Of a stretch of DNA of 15,290 nucleotides, positions 1-6,582 are shown in pieces (the first letter of the stretch is position 1; each line of letters begins with the position of its first letter). A program made the position numbers and the translations under genes. The notes beneath the pieces were generated by a model that made no database searches, was not told the origin of the DNA, and worked only from the letters and a program-made list of their open reading frames with translations. This DNA comes from Betaproteobacteria bacterium (GTDB lineage Bacteria > Pseudomonadota > Gammaproteobacteria > Burkholderiales > SG8-41), in NCBI GenBank assembly GCA_025356695.1, contig JANXSE010000232.1, positions 1-15,290 of the forward strand, given 5' to 3'.

Positions 1-84
1 ATTGCCCTGACCGCAGCGCAGCGCGCCGAACTCAATCGTCTGTTTCCGCCGCCGGCGGGGCCGCGGCCGCTGGAAATGCTCTAG
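1..84 (+). CDS. Aldo/keto reductase, C-terminal end only (partial)
   Basis: An open frame enters from the left edge and stops at TAG 82-84, leaving 27 residues. The tail has a helix of the type LTAAQRAELNRLF followed by a proline-rich stretch and the terminal tetrapeptide LEML. Many bacterial aldo/keto reductases (NADPH-dependent oxidoreductases of the AKR superfamily) end this way, typically with PPP...PLEML. The catalytic Asp-Tyr-Lys-His residues lie outside the window, so the reaction and substrate cannot be judged. It converges on the Bug receptor gene, with nine bases between the two stop codons. The family call rests on one short motif and is moderate. Confidence 0.55.
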   Translation: MALTAAQRAELNRLFPPPAGPRPLEML

Positions 85-93
85 GTCGCGGCG

Positions 94-1083
94 CTATTCC
101 GGTTTGATGCCGGCCTGGCGCGCCAGCTTGATGGTCATCGCGACTTGCTCCGCAATCAGCTTGTCGAATTCAGCCGGCGTGGTCGGTGCCGCTTCGGCGC
201 CCATCGACAACAGACGTTGCTGTATATCCGGTTGCGACAGTGCGCGTGTGATTTCGCGGTTGAGTTTGTCAACGATTGCCCGCGGGGTTTTTGCCGGCGC
301 CAGCAGGCCCGACCACGAGTCCCATTGATAACCGGGCAGGCCCGATTCGGCAAGTGTGGGCACGTCGGCATAGACGGCGACGCGTTTTTTTGCGGTGACG
401 GCGAGCGCGCGGATCTTGCCGTCGCGCACCAGCGAAACCGCGCTCGCCAGCGGCGACATGAAAAACTGCAATCGCCCGCTGATGAGATCGGTGATGCCTT
501 CGGGAATGCCGCGATAGGGTACGTGCACAGCGTCGATGCCGGTCGTGTGCTTGAACATCTCGGCGGCGAAGTGAGCGCCGCTACCGGTGCCGCCGGAACC
601 GTAGTTGAGTTGCCCCGGTTTTGCTTTCGCCAGTGCGATCAGTTCCTGCGCGTTTTTCACATTCAGTGTGGCGGGCACCACCAGCACATAACAGGCGGTC
701 GAGGTCAGCGTGATGCCGGCGAAGTCGCGGATGGTGTCGTAAGGAAGTTTGGTGTGCACCGCCGGAATGGCGACGTGCGATGAAGAAACGAACAGCAGCG
801 TATGGCCGTCGGCTGCGGCATCGGCAACGATCTTGGCGGCGACCACGCCCCCGGCGCCGGCCCGGTTGTCGACGATCACCTGCTGGCCGAGCGATTCATA
901 GAGTTTGGGCGCCAGCATGCGCGCCGTGATGTCGGGTTGCCCGCCTGGCGTGAAGCCGACCACCATGCGAATCGGCCTGACGGGAAATGCGCCGGCTGAC
1001 GGTTGCGCCAGCAACGGCATCGCAGCGATCAGCAGCAGGCCGGCTGATGCGCTGCGGATGGATTTGAGATTGATGGCAACCAT
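94..1083 (-). CDS. Bug/TctC-family tripartite tricarboxylate transporter substrate-binding protein
   Basis: A periplasmic solute-binding protein of the Bug family, 329 residues from the chosen start. The signal peptide occupies about residues 1-32: basic start, hydrophobic core GLLLIAAMPLLA, then AGA. The mature part opens with FPVRPIRMVV and the family loop GFTPGGQPDITAR (residues 43-55), followed by the second ligand-loop motif VDNRAGAGG and the fold hallmarks YGSGGTGSGAHFAAEMF and VPYRG. It ends in IKPE. Bug proteins normally bind carboxylates for a TctAB permease, but none is encoded nearby, so it is an orphan receptor. The frame stays open upstream to 1176, but the extra 31 residues are Arg-rich and precede the signal peptide, so ATG at 1083 is preferred. 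The Shine-Dalgarno sequence is weak. It is divergent from the prepilin gene. The ligand is unknown. Confidence 0.9.
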   Translation of the reverse strand: MVAINLKSIRSASAGLLLIAAMPLLAQPSAGAFPVRPIRMVVGFTPGGQPDITARMLAPKLYESLGQQVIVDNRAGAGGVVAAKIVADAAADGHTLLFVSSSHVAIPAVHTKLPYDTIRDFAGITLTSTACYVLVVPATLNVKNAQELIALAKAKPGQLNYGSGGTGSGAHFAAEMFKHTTGIDAVHVPYRGIPEGITDLISGRLQFFMSPLASAVSLVRDGKIRALAVTAKKRVAVYADVPTLAESGLPGYQWDSWSGLLAPAKTPRAIVDKLNREITRALSQPDIQQRLLSMGAEAAPTTPAEFDKLIAEQVAMTIKLARQAGIKPE

Positions 1084-1128
1084 GTTGTTCGTCGCAAAGT
1101 TTCGGGGCGACGTGATTTTGCCCCAATT

Positions 1129-1147
1129 CCGGAAAGATGATTTCCGG
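1129..1147. promoter_or_regulatory. Perfect inverted repeat, candidate operator
   Basis: CCGGAAA (1129-1135) and TTTCCGG (1141-1147) form perfect 7-bp arms around a 5-bp spacer. The repeat lies in the 132-bp region between the divergent Bug receptor and prepilin genes, 33 bp upstream of a possible prepilin -10 box (TATCAT, 1181-1186). Arm length and spacing suit a dimeric repressor or activator. No T-run follows, so a terminator is less likely. No regulator is encoded in the window. Confidence 0.4.
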
Positions 1148-1215
1148 CGCGGTCGGCGGGCGCGCCCGCGGCGCATCGGCTATCATGCCGCGTATTGGCA
1201 AAGCGGAGCATGGTG

Positions 1216-1719
1216 ATGGCAGGTGGGGGACGTTGCAGCGGCTTTTCGCTGATGGAAATGATGGTGGTGATCGCGATCATCGGCATACTGGCGTTGATGG
1301 CGGCGCCGAATTTTCAGGACACCATCGTGCGCAACGAAATCAAGGAGGCGTTGCCGCTCGCCGACATCGCCAAGCAGCCGGTGGCGTTCACTTGGGCGGC
1401 GACACAGGTGTTTCCCAAAGACAACAGCGAGGTGCTGCTGCCGGTGCCGGAAAAAATCGTCAGCAACCTGATTAAATCGGTGGCGATCAAGGACGGCGCG
1501 ATCAACATCACCTTTGGCAACCGCGCCAACGGCATCATCAACGGCAAGATACTGACCCTGCGCCCGGCGGTGGTTGAGGACACGCCCGTTGTGCCGGTGG
1601 CTTGGGTCTGCGGCAGTGCCGAGGCGCCGGAAAAAATGGTCGCCAAGGGCAAGAACGAGACCAATATTCCCGACGCTTTCCTGCCCTTCAACTGCCGCGC
1701 CCGCGCAGCCAAAAAATAG
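1216..1719 (+). CDS. Type IV prepilin (PilA-like pilin)
   Basis: A class III (PilD-processed) prepilin of 167 residues. The leader is nine residues ending in Gly9. The mature protein starts FSLME, with the conserved Phe at +1 and Glu at +5, and continues into the hydrophobic assembly helix MMVVIAIIGILALMAAP. The C-terminal third has two Cys (VAWVCG and FNCR) bracketing a segment with NETNIPDAFLP, the classic disulfide-closed D-loop of PilA-type major pilins. ATG 1216 is chosen because GGAG (1205-1208) lies seven bases upstream; TTG 1195 and ATG 1210 are in-frame alternatives. No pilus assembly gene lies within the window, so this is either a detached major pilin or an accessory pilin. A strong terminator follows directly. 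Confidence 0.85.
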   Translation: MAGGGRCSGFSLMEMMVVIAIIGILALMAAPNFQDTIVRNEIKEALPLADIAKQPVAFTWAATQVFPKDNSEVLLPVPEKIVSNLIKSVAIKDGAINITFGNRANGIINGKILTLRPAVVEDTPVVPVAWVCGSAEAPEKMVAKGKNETNIPDAFLPFNCRARAAKK

Positions 1720-1728
1720 ACGAGCGAA

Positions 1729-1758
1729 AAAAACGCGCCCCCGGTGGGGCGCGTTTTT
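1729..1758. terminator. Bidirectional intrinsic terminator
   Basis: A 13-bp perfect stem (AAAAACGCGCCCC at 1729-1741, GGGGCGCGTTTTT at 1746-1758) closes a four-base loop. There is a T-run on the + side and a run of seven A on the left (1727-1733), which acts as a T-run on the other strand. It lies between the converging prepilin and lipoprotein genes and should terminate both. Confidence 0.85.
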
Positions 1759-1779
1759 GAAGATTGCGACTGCGGCGGA

Positions 1780-2451
1780 TTATTTTTCGGCGAAGCAGTA
1801 GAACAGGCCGGCGCCGCCGGTGCTCACCAGTGCGGGCTGGCTGCAGCCGCCGCGCGAGGCGTGCGATGAATTCCACGAGCGCGCGATCGCATCGTCGCTG
1901 AGGCCCTCGCGGTCGGTATGCCCCATCTGGATCGCACCGTCTGTGCCGCTTTTCGTGTAGTTGCCGCAGGTCATGTCGCTGCTTGCGGGGTAGGCGCGGC
2001 CGTACCAGTCGGAGCCGGTCAGCGCATCATGCGTATTGGGTTTCTCGGCGCGGCCGTTGACGATGGCGCCTTTTTCCGTCAGCAGGGTCTGCTTGGTCAG
2101 ATTGGCGGTGACATTGTGCAGCTCGTCGACGTTATAGGCGACGACTGCGCCTTTGGCATTGGTCCACGGGCCGCTGCCGATGCGGTCGCGCGCGTTGATC
2201 ACCGGCATACCGTTGATCGCCTGCTGGCTCAGATAGGCGCGCCAGGTGCGGTTGCCGGCACCTGCGGCGGCGGCAAGTTTCTGGCAATGCGCATCGGCGC
2301 CGGCCAGACCGCCCAGATCGGCGCCTTTGCCGCTGCCGACGCTGGTGACGAAGAACGTCATGTTGTTTTCAGGCGTGGTGGCGCAGCCGGCGATGCCGCC
2401 GATGGCGAGCGCAACGGCGCCGGCCAGGGCCAGCTTATGAGTCGTTTTCAT
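1780..2451 (-). CDS. Lipoprotein with an endostatin/C-type-lectin-like domain
   Basis: A 223-residue predicted lipoprotein. The signal peptide runs from MKTTHKLALAGA and ends in the lipobox IAGC, with Cys23 as lipidation site and Ala at +2, which favours the outer membrane. The body starts MTFFVTSVGSGKGADLGG and carries HCQKL, WRAYLS, an ARDRIGSGPW segment, TCGNYT, SWNSSH and GGCSQ, ending in GAGLFYCF. The four mature Cys besides Cys23 could form two disulfides. This layout resembles the endostatin-like / C-type-lectin-fold domains of bacterial secreted proteins (DUF1554-like); I recall the family only loosely and assign no ligand. ATG 2451 has GGGGGGA just upstream; an in-frame start at 2496 would precede the signal peptide and is rejected. 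It appears to be transcribed alone. Confidence 0.7.
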   Translation of the reverse strand: MKTTHKLALAGAVALAIGGIAGCATTPENNMTFFVTSVGSGKGADLGGLAGADAHCQKLAAAAGAGNRTWRAYLSQQAINGMPVINARDRIGSGPWTNAKGAVVAYNVDELHNVTANLTKQTLLTEKGAIVNGRAEKPNTHDALTGSDWYGRAYPASSDMTCGNYTKSGTDGAIQMGHTDREGLSDDAIARSWNSSHASRGGCSQPALVSTGGAGLFYCFAEK

Positions 2452-2486
2452 GTTGTTTCCCCCCGTGGTTGATTTGCGGAACCGCG

Positions 2487-2515
2487 ACGCTAACACAGGC
2501 CGCGCCGTGTTTCAA
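2487..2515 (-). promoter_or_regulatory. Candidate sigma70 promoter of the lipoprotein gene
   Basis: On the minus strand, a -35-like TTGAAA (2510-2515) and a -10-like TAGCGT (2487-2492) are separated by exactly 17 bp. They lie about 35 bases upstream of the lipoprotein ATG. The -10 matches the consensus poorly, so this is a weak call. Confidence 0.3.
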
Positions 2516-2545
2516 ACAAGCCCGCTACGGAGAAATGCTTCGCTG

Positions 2546-3331
2546 CTACTTGAAGCGATAACTCAGGGAAATAAATGCGGTGTCCATGTTCTTGCGGCCG
2601 ACGATCGGGCTGTCGCTAACGGCGCCGGCCAGCCATTTGTGGCGCAGGTAGAAATTGAGGTGGTAATCCTTCGTCAGCGTGGTATCGACGAGAACGGCAA
2701 GAAAGGGGTTGAAAGCGCCGCCCGACTGGTAGGCGGCGTAGCGGCTGGCCGCCGACTCGGCGGCGGACACGCCGTAGTAATAGCTGACATATTGTCCGGA
2801 CAGATATTCGGCGCCGGCCTGCGGATAAAACACAAAGCGGGAGCTTTTCAGTTCGCCGACGTAAATTGCCTCGAACAGGTTACCGCGCGATTTGTTGACG
2901 TCGTGGAACGCGTTGACAAAAAAACCGCCGATCGGTGTTTCCTGAAAGGTGCCAATGCCGAGCGGAATCGAATCCTTGCGGTCGGTCAGGCCCTGCAGGC
3001 TGGCAGTGTCGGCCTTGAAGCCGTCGAGCGTGACGCGGCCGACCAGTTCCAGATGGCCGTAGCCCATCGGCACGGTCTTGATGCCGAAGGTATCGATGCG
3101 GACGAAGGCGCGGCCGTAATCGAAATAGCCGTAGGGCAGAACCGCCGCCGGTTCGCTTTTGCCGCGCAGGATGCTGCGCGTGTAATAACCGCCGAGCCCG
3201 ATGTCGCCGTCGATCCGCAACGGAAATTCGGCGGCTGCCGGTGTTGTCTGCGCGCAGACGGTGGCGCTGCACAATAGCAGGGCGGCCAGCGCGGGGAAAA
3301 AACGGCATTCAACGATACGGAAAAATGGCAT
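2546..3331 (-). CDS. MipA/OmpV-family outer membrane protein
   Basis: A 261-residue outer-membrane beta-barrel. After a signal peptide ending near CSATVCAQ, the mature part has alternating strands rich in aromatics. These include a first strand IDGDIGLGGYYTRS, the LPYGYFDYGRAFVRIDTFGIK region, the AGAEYLSGQYVSYYYGVS segment, where family members carry a periplasm-facing loop, and a C-terminal DTAFISLSYRFK strand. These features fit the MipA/OmpV family, whose E. coli member MipA scaffolds the murein polymerase PBP1B and hydrolase MltA. Other members are porin-like and stress- or antibiotic-induced. The C-terminus ends FK instead of a bare aromatic, slightly unusual for a BAM substrate. ATG 3331 is preceded by a modest GGA. 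The gene is divergent from the PAS sensor-like gene, a neighbour that may be regulatory. Confidence 0.8.
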   Translation of the reverse strand: MPFFRIVECRFFPALAALLLCSATVCAQTTPAAAEFPLRIDGDIGLGGYYTRSILRGKSEPAAVLPYGYFDYGRAFVRIDTFGIKTVPMGYGHLELVGRVTLDGFKADTASLQGLTDRKDSIPLGIGTFQETPIGGFFVNAFHDVNKSRGNLFEAIYVGELKSSRFVFYPQAGAEYLSGQYVSYYYGVSAAESAASRYAAYQSGGAFNPFLAVLVDTTLTKDYHLNFYLRHKWLAGAVSDSPIVGRKNMDTAFISLSYRFK

Positions 3332-3564
3332 GGCGGGTTCCAGGACGCGGGCTTCAGGCGGACGTTAGACGGAAAAGCCGAGTGTAACCGAACCCCATGC
3401 GCGGACGCAGACAAAAATGCTGTCACATCAAGCCAGGACGCGTCTGCGTGGCAGGTGAGGCGCGAGTGCGGGCACCGGTTGCGCCTTCTCTTTGCATGAG
3501 TCCTCCGCTAAGATGCAGGCGGTTCCATTCGATTCCTGGTCTTTGGCCTGCCGGCGCCGTCTTC

Positions 3565-4398
3565 ATGAATATCCCGAATGCAAAAGAGAACGCGTTTCCC
3601 GTCCGGAATGCGCGTCGATGGTCGCCCGGCGGATGGCGGCCGTACGCCGGTGCGCTTGCCGCGGTGAGTCTTGCGTTCCTGATCCGGTTTGAGCTGCATC
3701 CGGTGCTGCAGTCCGATTATCCCTTCCTGTTGTTCACGGTGGCGTCCCTGCTGGTCGAGTTTTTCCTCGGCCTTGGTCCCGCGCTGATGGTGGTCGCCAT
3801 CGGCCTGTTGCTGGGGACGTATTTTTTTGTGCCGCCGTACGACTCGATCTTTGTGCCGGAACCGCTGGATATTTTCTTTGTCGGCGGCTATCTCCTCATC
3901 GCCCTTCTCGCGATATTTCTGATCGAAGACCTGCAGCGTTCGAAATATGCGTTGAGCCTGATGAAAGACGTCCTGCAATCGCGTCTGGAGATGCTCGAAC
4001 GCAGTAACACGGAACGCACTCTTGCCGAGCGCGCGGCGCAGGAGAATTCCGAGCGCTTTCGTTCGCTGGCGGCGAGTTTTCCGCAGATACTCTACATGCG
4101 GCGGGTTGACGGTGAGTTCGAATACCTCAACGAGCAGTTCTATCGTTACACCGGACTTGCACCGGGGGCGCTCGGCGACGCGGGGTGGATGCTCGCAATG
4201 CATCCGGAAGACACGGCGGTGGTGACGGAATTGTGCGATCGCGTCGGCAGCAGCGGCGTTGCGGAGGCATTGAAATTCCGCCTGCGCATGGTCGACGGAT
4301 CATACGAAGAGTTTGCAGGGCCGCTTACCCGTCTTGAAGGCAAATACGGCAAGGACATCAAATGGGTCGGCAGCATCGTCAAGCCGCGCGTTTCCTAG
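3565..4398 (+). CDS. DUF4118 membrane-anchored PAS-domain protein without an output domain
   Basis: A 277-residue sensor-like protein. Four membrane helices lie at about residues 24-41, 52-69, 72-89 and 102-120, with the TYFFVPP signature after the third, as in the DUF4118 (KdpD-type) membrane module. Residues 121-160 form a charged, probably coiled-coil linker rich in Glu/Arg. A PAS fold follows from about 161 to the end (FRSLAASFPQILYMRR..., GLAPGALGDAGWMLAMHPED, FRLRMVDGSYEEF). In known proteins DUF4118 plus PAS normally leads into a histidine kinase or GGDEF domain. Here the frame stops straight after the PAS domain. ATG 3565 is chosen because the upstream in-frame extension to 3397 is Cys/Arg/Pro-rich and unlike a protein N-terminus. 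Its output may be protein-protein contact or the acyltransferase encoded next. Confidence 0.75.
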   Translation: MNIPNAKENAFPVRNARRWSPGGWRPYAGALAAVSLAFLIRFELHPVLQSDYPFLLFTVASLLVEFFLGLGPALMVVAIGLLLGTYFFVPPYDSIFVPEPLDIFFVGGYLLIALLAIFLIEDLQRSKYALSLMKDVLQSRLEMLERSNTERTLAERAAQENSERFRSLAASFPQILYMRRVDGEFEYLNEQFYRYTGLAPGALGDAGWMLAMHPEDTAVVTELCDRVGSSGVAEALKFRLRMVDGSYEEFAGPLTRLEGKYGKDIKWVGSIVKPRVS

Positions 4399-4444
4399 CG
4401 CCGCGGCTGCGCAACGCAGACGCGCTGCAGAACAGGCAGGCGCC

Positions 4445-5455
4445 TTGAACGGGCGCGGTGCGATCCGGATTGTTGACACGGATGCCTGTCCCGAGGACTT
4501 TGCCGCCGCGGAGCCGGAAGATCACCGCTTCCTGCAGGCATTTCAGCGCGCCGGCATTGGTGATTTTCGCTGCGGATATCTTCTCGCCTATCGCGGCAAA
4601 ACGCGGGTCAGTGTGGTGCCGTACTTCACCACGGATTACCGCCTGAACACCCTCGTCACCAATCCATTGCTCAAGTGGTTGCTGGCGCCGTTGGGGTTCA
4701 AAGTGGCCTGCATCGGCCACCCGTCAACCGATGTCGGCAGAATCGAGGGAGAGATTTCCGCGGATATTCTGCAGGCGGTGAACGCCGTCCTGCGCAGAAA
4801 AGCGGCGGCCATCGCCTACAAATGGTTTGCCGTGGCGCTGCCGCTCGATGATTTTGTCGAGGCCGCCGGCCTGCCGGTCAACGTATTGAAAGCAGACGGC
4901 GCCTATCCCGCGTCGCTCGACCGCAACCGGCGCAAAAATATCCGCAGGAAAATCAAAAAAAGCGCCGCGCTGGAGTTCCGGGAACATACCCCCGAAAATC
5001 CGCTGCCCGACGCGCTGATTGGCGAAGTGCACCATTTATACGAGGCAACCGCGGCCCGCGCCGATCTGCATTTTGAACGGCTCAACGAGGAATATTTCCG
5101 GCTGACCGCACCGATCAGCACTTACATGCTTGCGTATGAGGACGGGCGCCTGATCGGTTTTGTGCAATGGTTGCGCAAAGGCAGCAGAATGTCGGGCAAA
5201 TACGTCGGCATGGATTACGCGCGTAACCGGCAATATGACTTGTACTTCGGCATCGTCCTGCAATCGGTGGTGCGCGGCATTCGCGACGGTGTGCGCGAAT
5301 TCGATCTGGGGGTTGGCAGCTACTACTCGAAGCGCATGATCGGCGCTGGTCTGCTGCCGACGCGGCTGTACTTCCGGCACCGCCAACCAGTGGTGCAGTG
5401 GTTGCTCGCACGCTGCAAATTCCTGCTCGAACCGTCGGCGGAGGAACTCGCCTAG
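4445..5455 (+). CDS. GNAT-family acyltransferase (BioF2/FemAB-like, Acetyltransf_6)
   Basis: A roughly 336-residue cytoplasmic protein of the tandem-GNAT type found in FemAB/BioF2-like acyltransferases. The N-terminal half contains PYFTTDYRLNTLV and a KACIGHPSTD-like stretch (VACIGHPSTDVG). A basic segment, SLDRNRRKNIRRKIKKS, is typical just before the second lobe. The C-terminal lobe shows YMLAYEDGRLIGFVQW, a GNAT core strand pair, then KYVGMDY...DLYFGIVLQ and FDLGVGSYYSKRMIG. Family members transfer acyl or aminoacyl groups, for instance to cell-wall or surface polysaccharide precursors; the acceptor is not deducible here. The start is uncertain. TTG 4445 has AGG four bases upstream, whereas ATG 4313 would overlap the PAS gene and add 44 low-complexity residues. 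It lies 46 bases behind the PAS gene, so one transcript is likely. Confidence 0.75.
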   Translation: MNGRGAIRIVDTDACPEDFAAAEPEDHRFLQAFQRAGIGDFRCGYLLAYRGKTRVSVVPYFTTDYRLNTLVTNPLLKWLLAPLGFKVACIGHPSTDVGRIEGEISADILQAVNAVLRRKAAAIAYKWFAVALPLDDFVEAAGLPVNVLKADGAYPASLDRNRRKNIRRKIKKSAALEFREHTPENPLPDALIGEVHHLYEATAARADLHFERLNEEYFRLTAPISTYMLAYEDGRLIGFVQWLRKGSRMSGKYVGMDYARNRQYDLYFGIVLQSVVRGIRDGVREFDLGVGSYYSKRMIGAGLLPTRLYFRHRQPVVQWLLARCKFLLEPSAEELA

Positions 5456-5476
5456 GCGATCCCGCCGTTCCACAAC

Positions 5477-6343
5477 TCAGCGCCGTGCGGCGACTGCGGT
5501 TTTTTTGTCGTCGCCGGCCATGGCGGCGTGTTGCGGTAGACCGCTCTGCAGGCCGCCGATGCTGGCCTGGAAAAAATTGTTCGTCTCCCAGGCCACCGCC
5601 TCGCGTTCGTTGTCGATGGTGATCATGTGGTAGCTGTCACCGAGCAGGACCTTGCGCCGGATCGGCGAGCCGATGCGCTTCATGACGTATTCCGCGCTCT
5701 TCGGGCTGGCGGTTTCGTCGTCGATGGCGTGGATCACCAGCGCGGGCGCAGTGACATGATGCAGATTGCGCATGACATGGCGGCCCAGCAGTGTCGCCTG
5801 ATAGACATGGTCCATCGTGATGCGCGCTGCGCCGGCTTCGGAAAAGCCCCGTCGCATCGCGCGCGCAATGCGCTGGCGGATCTGGACGTTCTTGATGCCG
5901 TAGGGTTCCTGTTCGGTGAACGAGTACAGATGGCGCACCGGCGTGTGGAACCACAGCGGCATGAGAAAACGGTACCAGGGGATCGACCAGCCGTCGTAAA
6001 AAAGCGTCGTCGACAGCAATGACAGTGCGGCGATTTCGCGCTGGCGTTCTGCCGCCAGCGAAAGGGCCAGCACCGCGCCACTGCAAAGGCCGCCCACGCA
6101 AACGCTGCGATACTCGCGCTTCAGGCGGTCGAACACCGTCAGTGCCTGTGCCTGCCAGTCGCGAAAATCGCCGGCGTCCGTGCCAAAGCCGAAACCGCGT
6201 ATGTGGGGAACTTCGACACTGAAGCCGCGCTGGCGCAATGCCATCGCCATCGAACGCATTTCCAGCGGACTGCTGGCAAGGCCGTGCAAAAGAAGCACTG
6301 CATCGGCGCCTGCGGCAAACTTGCTCGGTTGAAGCTGGGACAT
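5477..6343 (-). CDS. Alpha/beta hydrolase, carboxylesterase/lipase type, with Cys nucleophile
   Basis: A 288-residue cytoplasmic alpha/beta hydrolase similar in plan to Est30/monoacylglycerol-lipase-type carboxylesterases. Visible elements are the oxyanion motif LLLHGLASSPLEMR (H20-G21), IRGFGFGTDAGDFRDW, the nucleophile elbow GLCSGA (residues 86-90 are LCSGA), an acid loop HAIDDETASP (Asp208/209) and the catalytic His in DSYHMITID (His239). The expected Ser of the G-x-S-x-G elbow is Cys87, as in dienelactone hydrolases, so a Cys-His-Asp triad is suggested. ATG 6343 is chosen for its AAAGG six bases upstream; an in-frame ATG at 6385 adds 14 residues. It converges with the acyltransferase gene, 21 bases separating the stops. 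The substrate is unknown; a short ester or lactone is plausible. Confidence 0.8.
   Translation of the reverse strand: MSQLQPSKFAAGADAVLLLHGLASSPLEMRSMAMALRQRGFSVEVPHIRGFGFGTDAGDFRDWQAQALTVFDRLKREYRSVCVGGLCSGAVLALSLAAERQREIAALSLLSTTLFYDGWSIPWYRFLMPLWFHTPVRHLYSFTEQEPYGIKNVQIRQRIARAMRRGFSEAGAARITMDHVYQATLLGRHVMRNLHHVTAPALVIHAIDDETASPKSAEYVMKRIGSPIRRKVLLGDSYHMITIDNEREAVAWETNNFFQASIGGLQSGLPQHAAMAGDDKKTAVAARR
5478..5506 (+). terminator. Probable intrinsic terminator for the PAS/acyltransferase transcript
   Basis: A stem CAGCGCC (5478-5484) and GGCG-A-CTG (5489-5496, one bulged A) closes the loop GTGC. CGG and seven T (5500-5506) follow. It lies 22 bases past the acyltransferase stop and inside the end of the opposite-strand hydrolase gene, where the T-run encodes Lys-Lys. 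Confidence 0.45.
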
Positions 6344-6425
6344 GCTGCCTTTGCTTATGCGCCCGGCATGGCCGGAATGGATCAATTGCGGTAAAAAACA
6401 TTCGCAAGAGGTTGAATTGCGACGA

Positions 6426-6454
6426 AGAATACCAACACCGGCCCAATTTCACAA
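6426..6454 (-). promoter_or_regulatory. Candidate promoter of the alpha/beta hydrolase gene
   Basis: Minus-strand TTGTGA (6449-6454) and TATTCT (6426-6431) are spaced by 17 bp, each matching four of six consensus bases. They sit in the otherwise featureless 239-bp region 6344-6582, about 80 bases upstream of the hydrolase ATG. I see no other gene or repeat in that region. Confidence 0.3.
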
Positions 6455-6582
6455 TACGTATCCAGGCATTTTTTGAGGGCGATCAAGGATTTCTGTGGCG
6501 TGGCCGTGCGCCGCAAGAAGCGAATTTTGCGATTTGGCAGTTTTGCCTTGGTGCAGCGACGAATGCCGTTGCTACAGTGCGT

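Noticed and set aside
2450..3277. A 275-codon + frame opposite the MipA/OmpV gene
   Set aside because: No recognisable motif; the opposite strand encodes a signal peptide and a coherent beta-barrel.
3397..3564. N-terminal extension of the PAS protein
   Set aside because: The added 56 residues are Cys/Arg/Pro-rich and unlike any DUF4118 N-terminus; the ATG at 3565 starts a normal protein.
4313..4444. An overlapping ATG start for the acyltransferase
   Set aside because: The extra 44 residues are read within the end of the PAS gene in another frame and are low-complexity. TTG 4445 fits the family start better, though I cannot exclude the overlap start.
5477..5520. Frameshift or pseudogene at the end of the alpha/beta hydrolase
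   Set aside because: The tail has a homopolymeric run, but the frame is intact and all triad elements are upstream. The run is better explained as an opposite-strand terminator.
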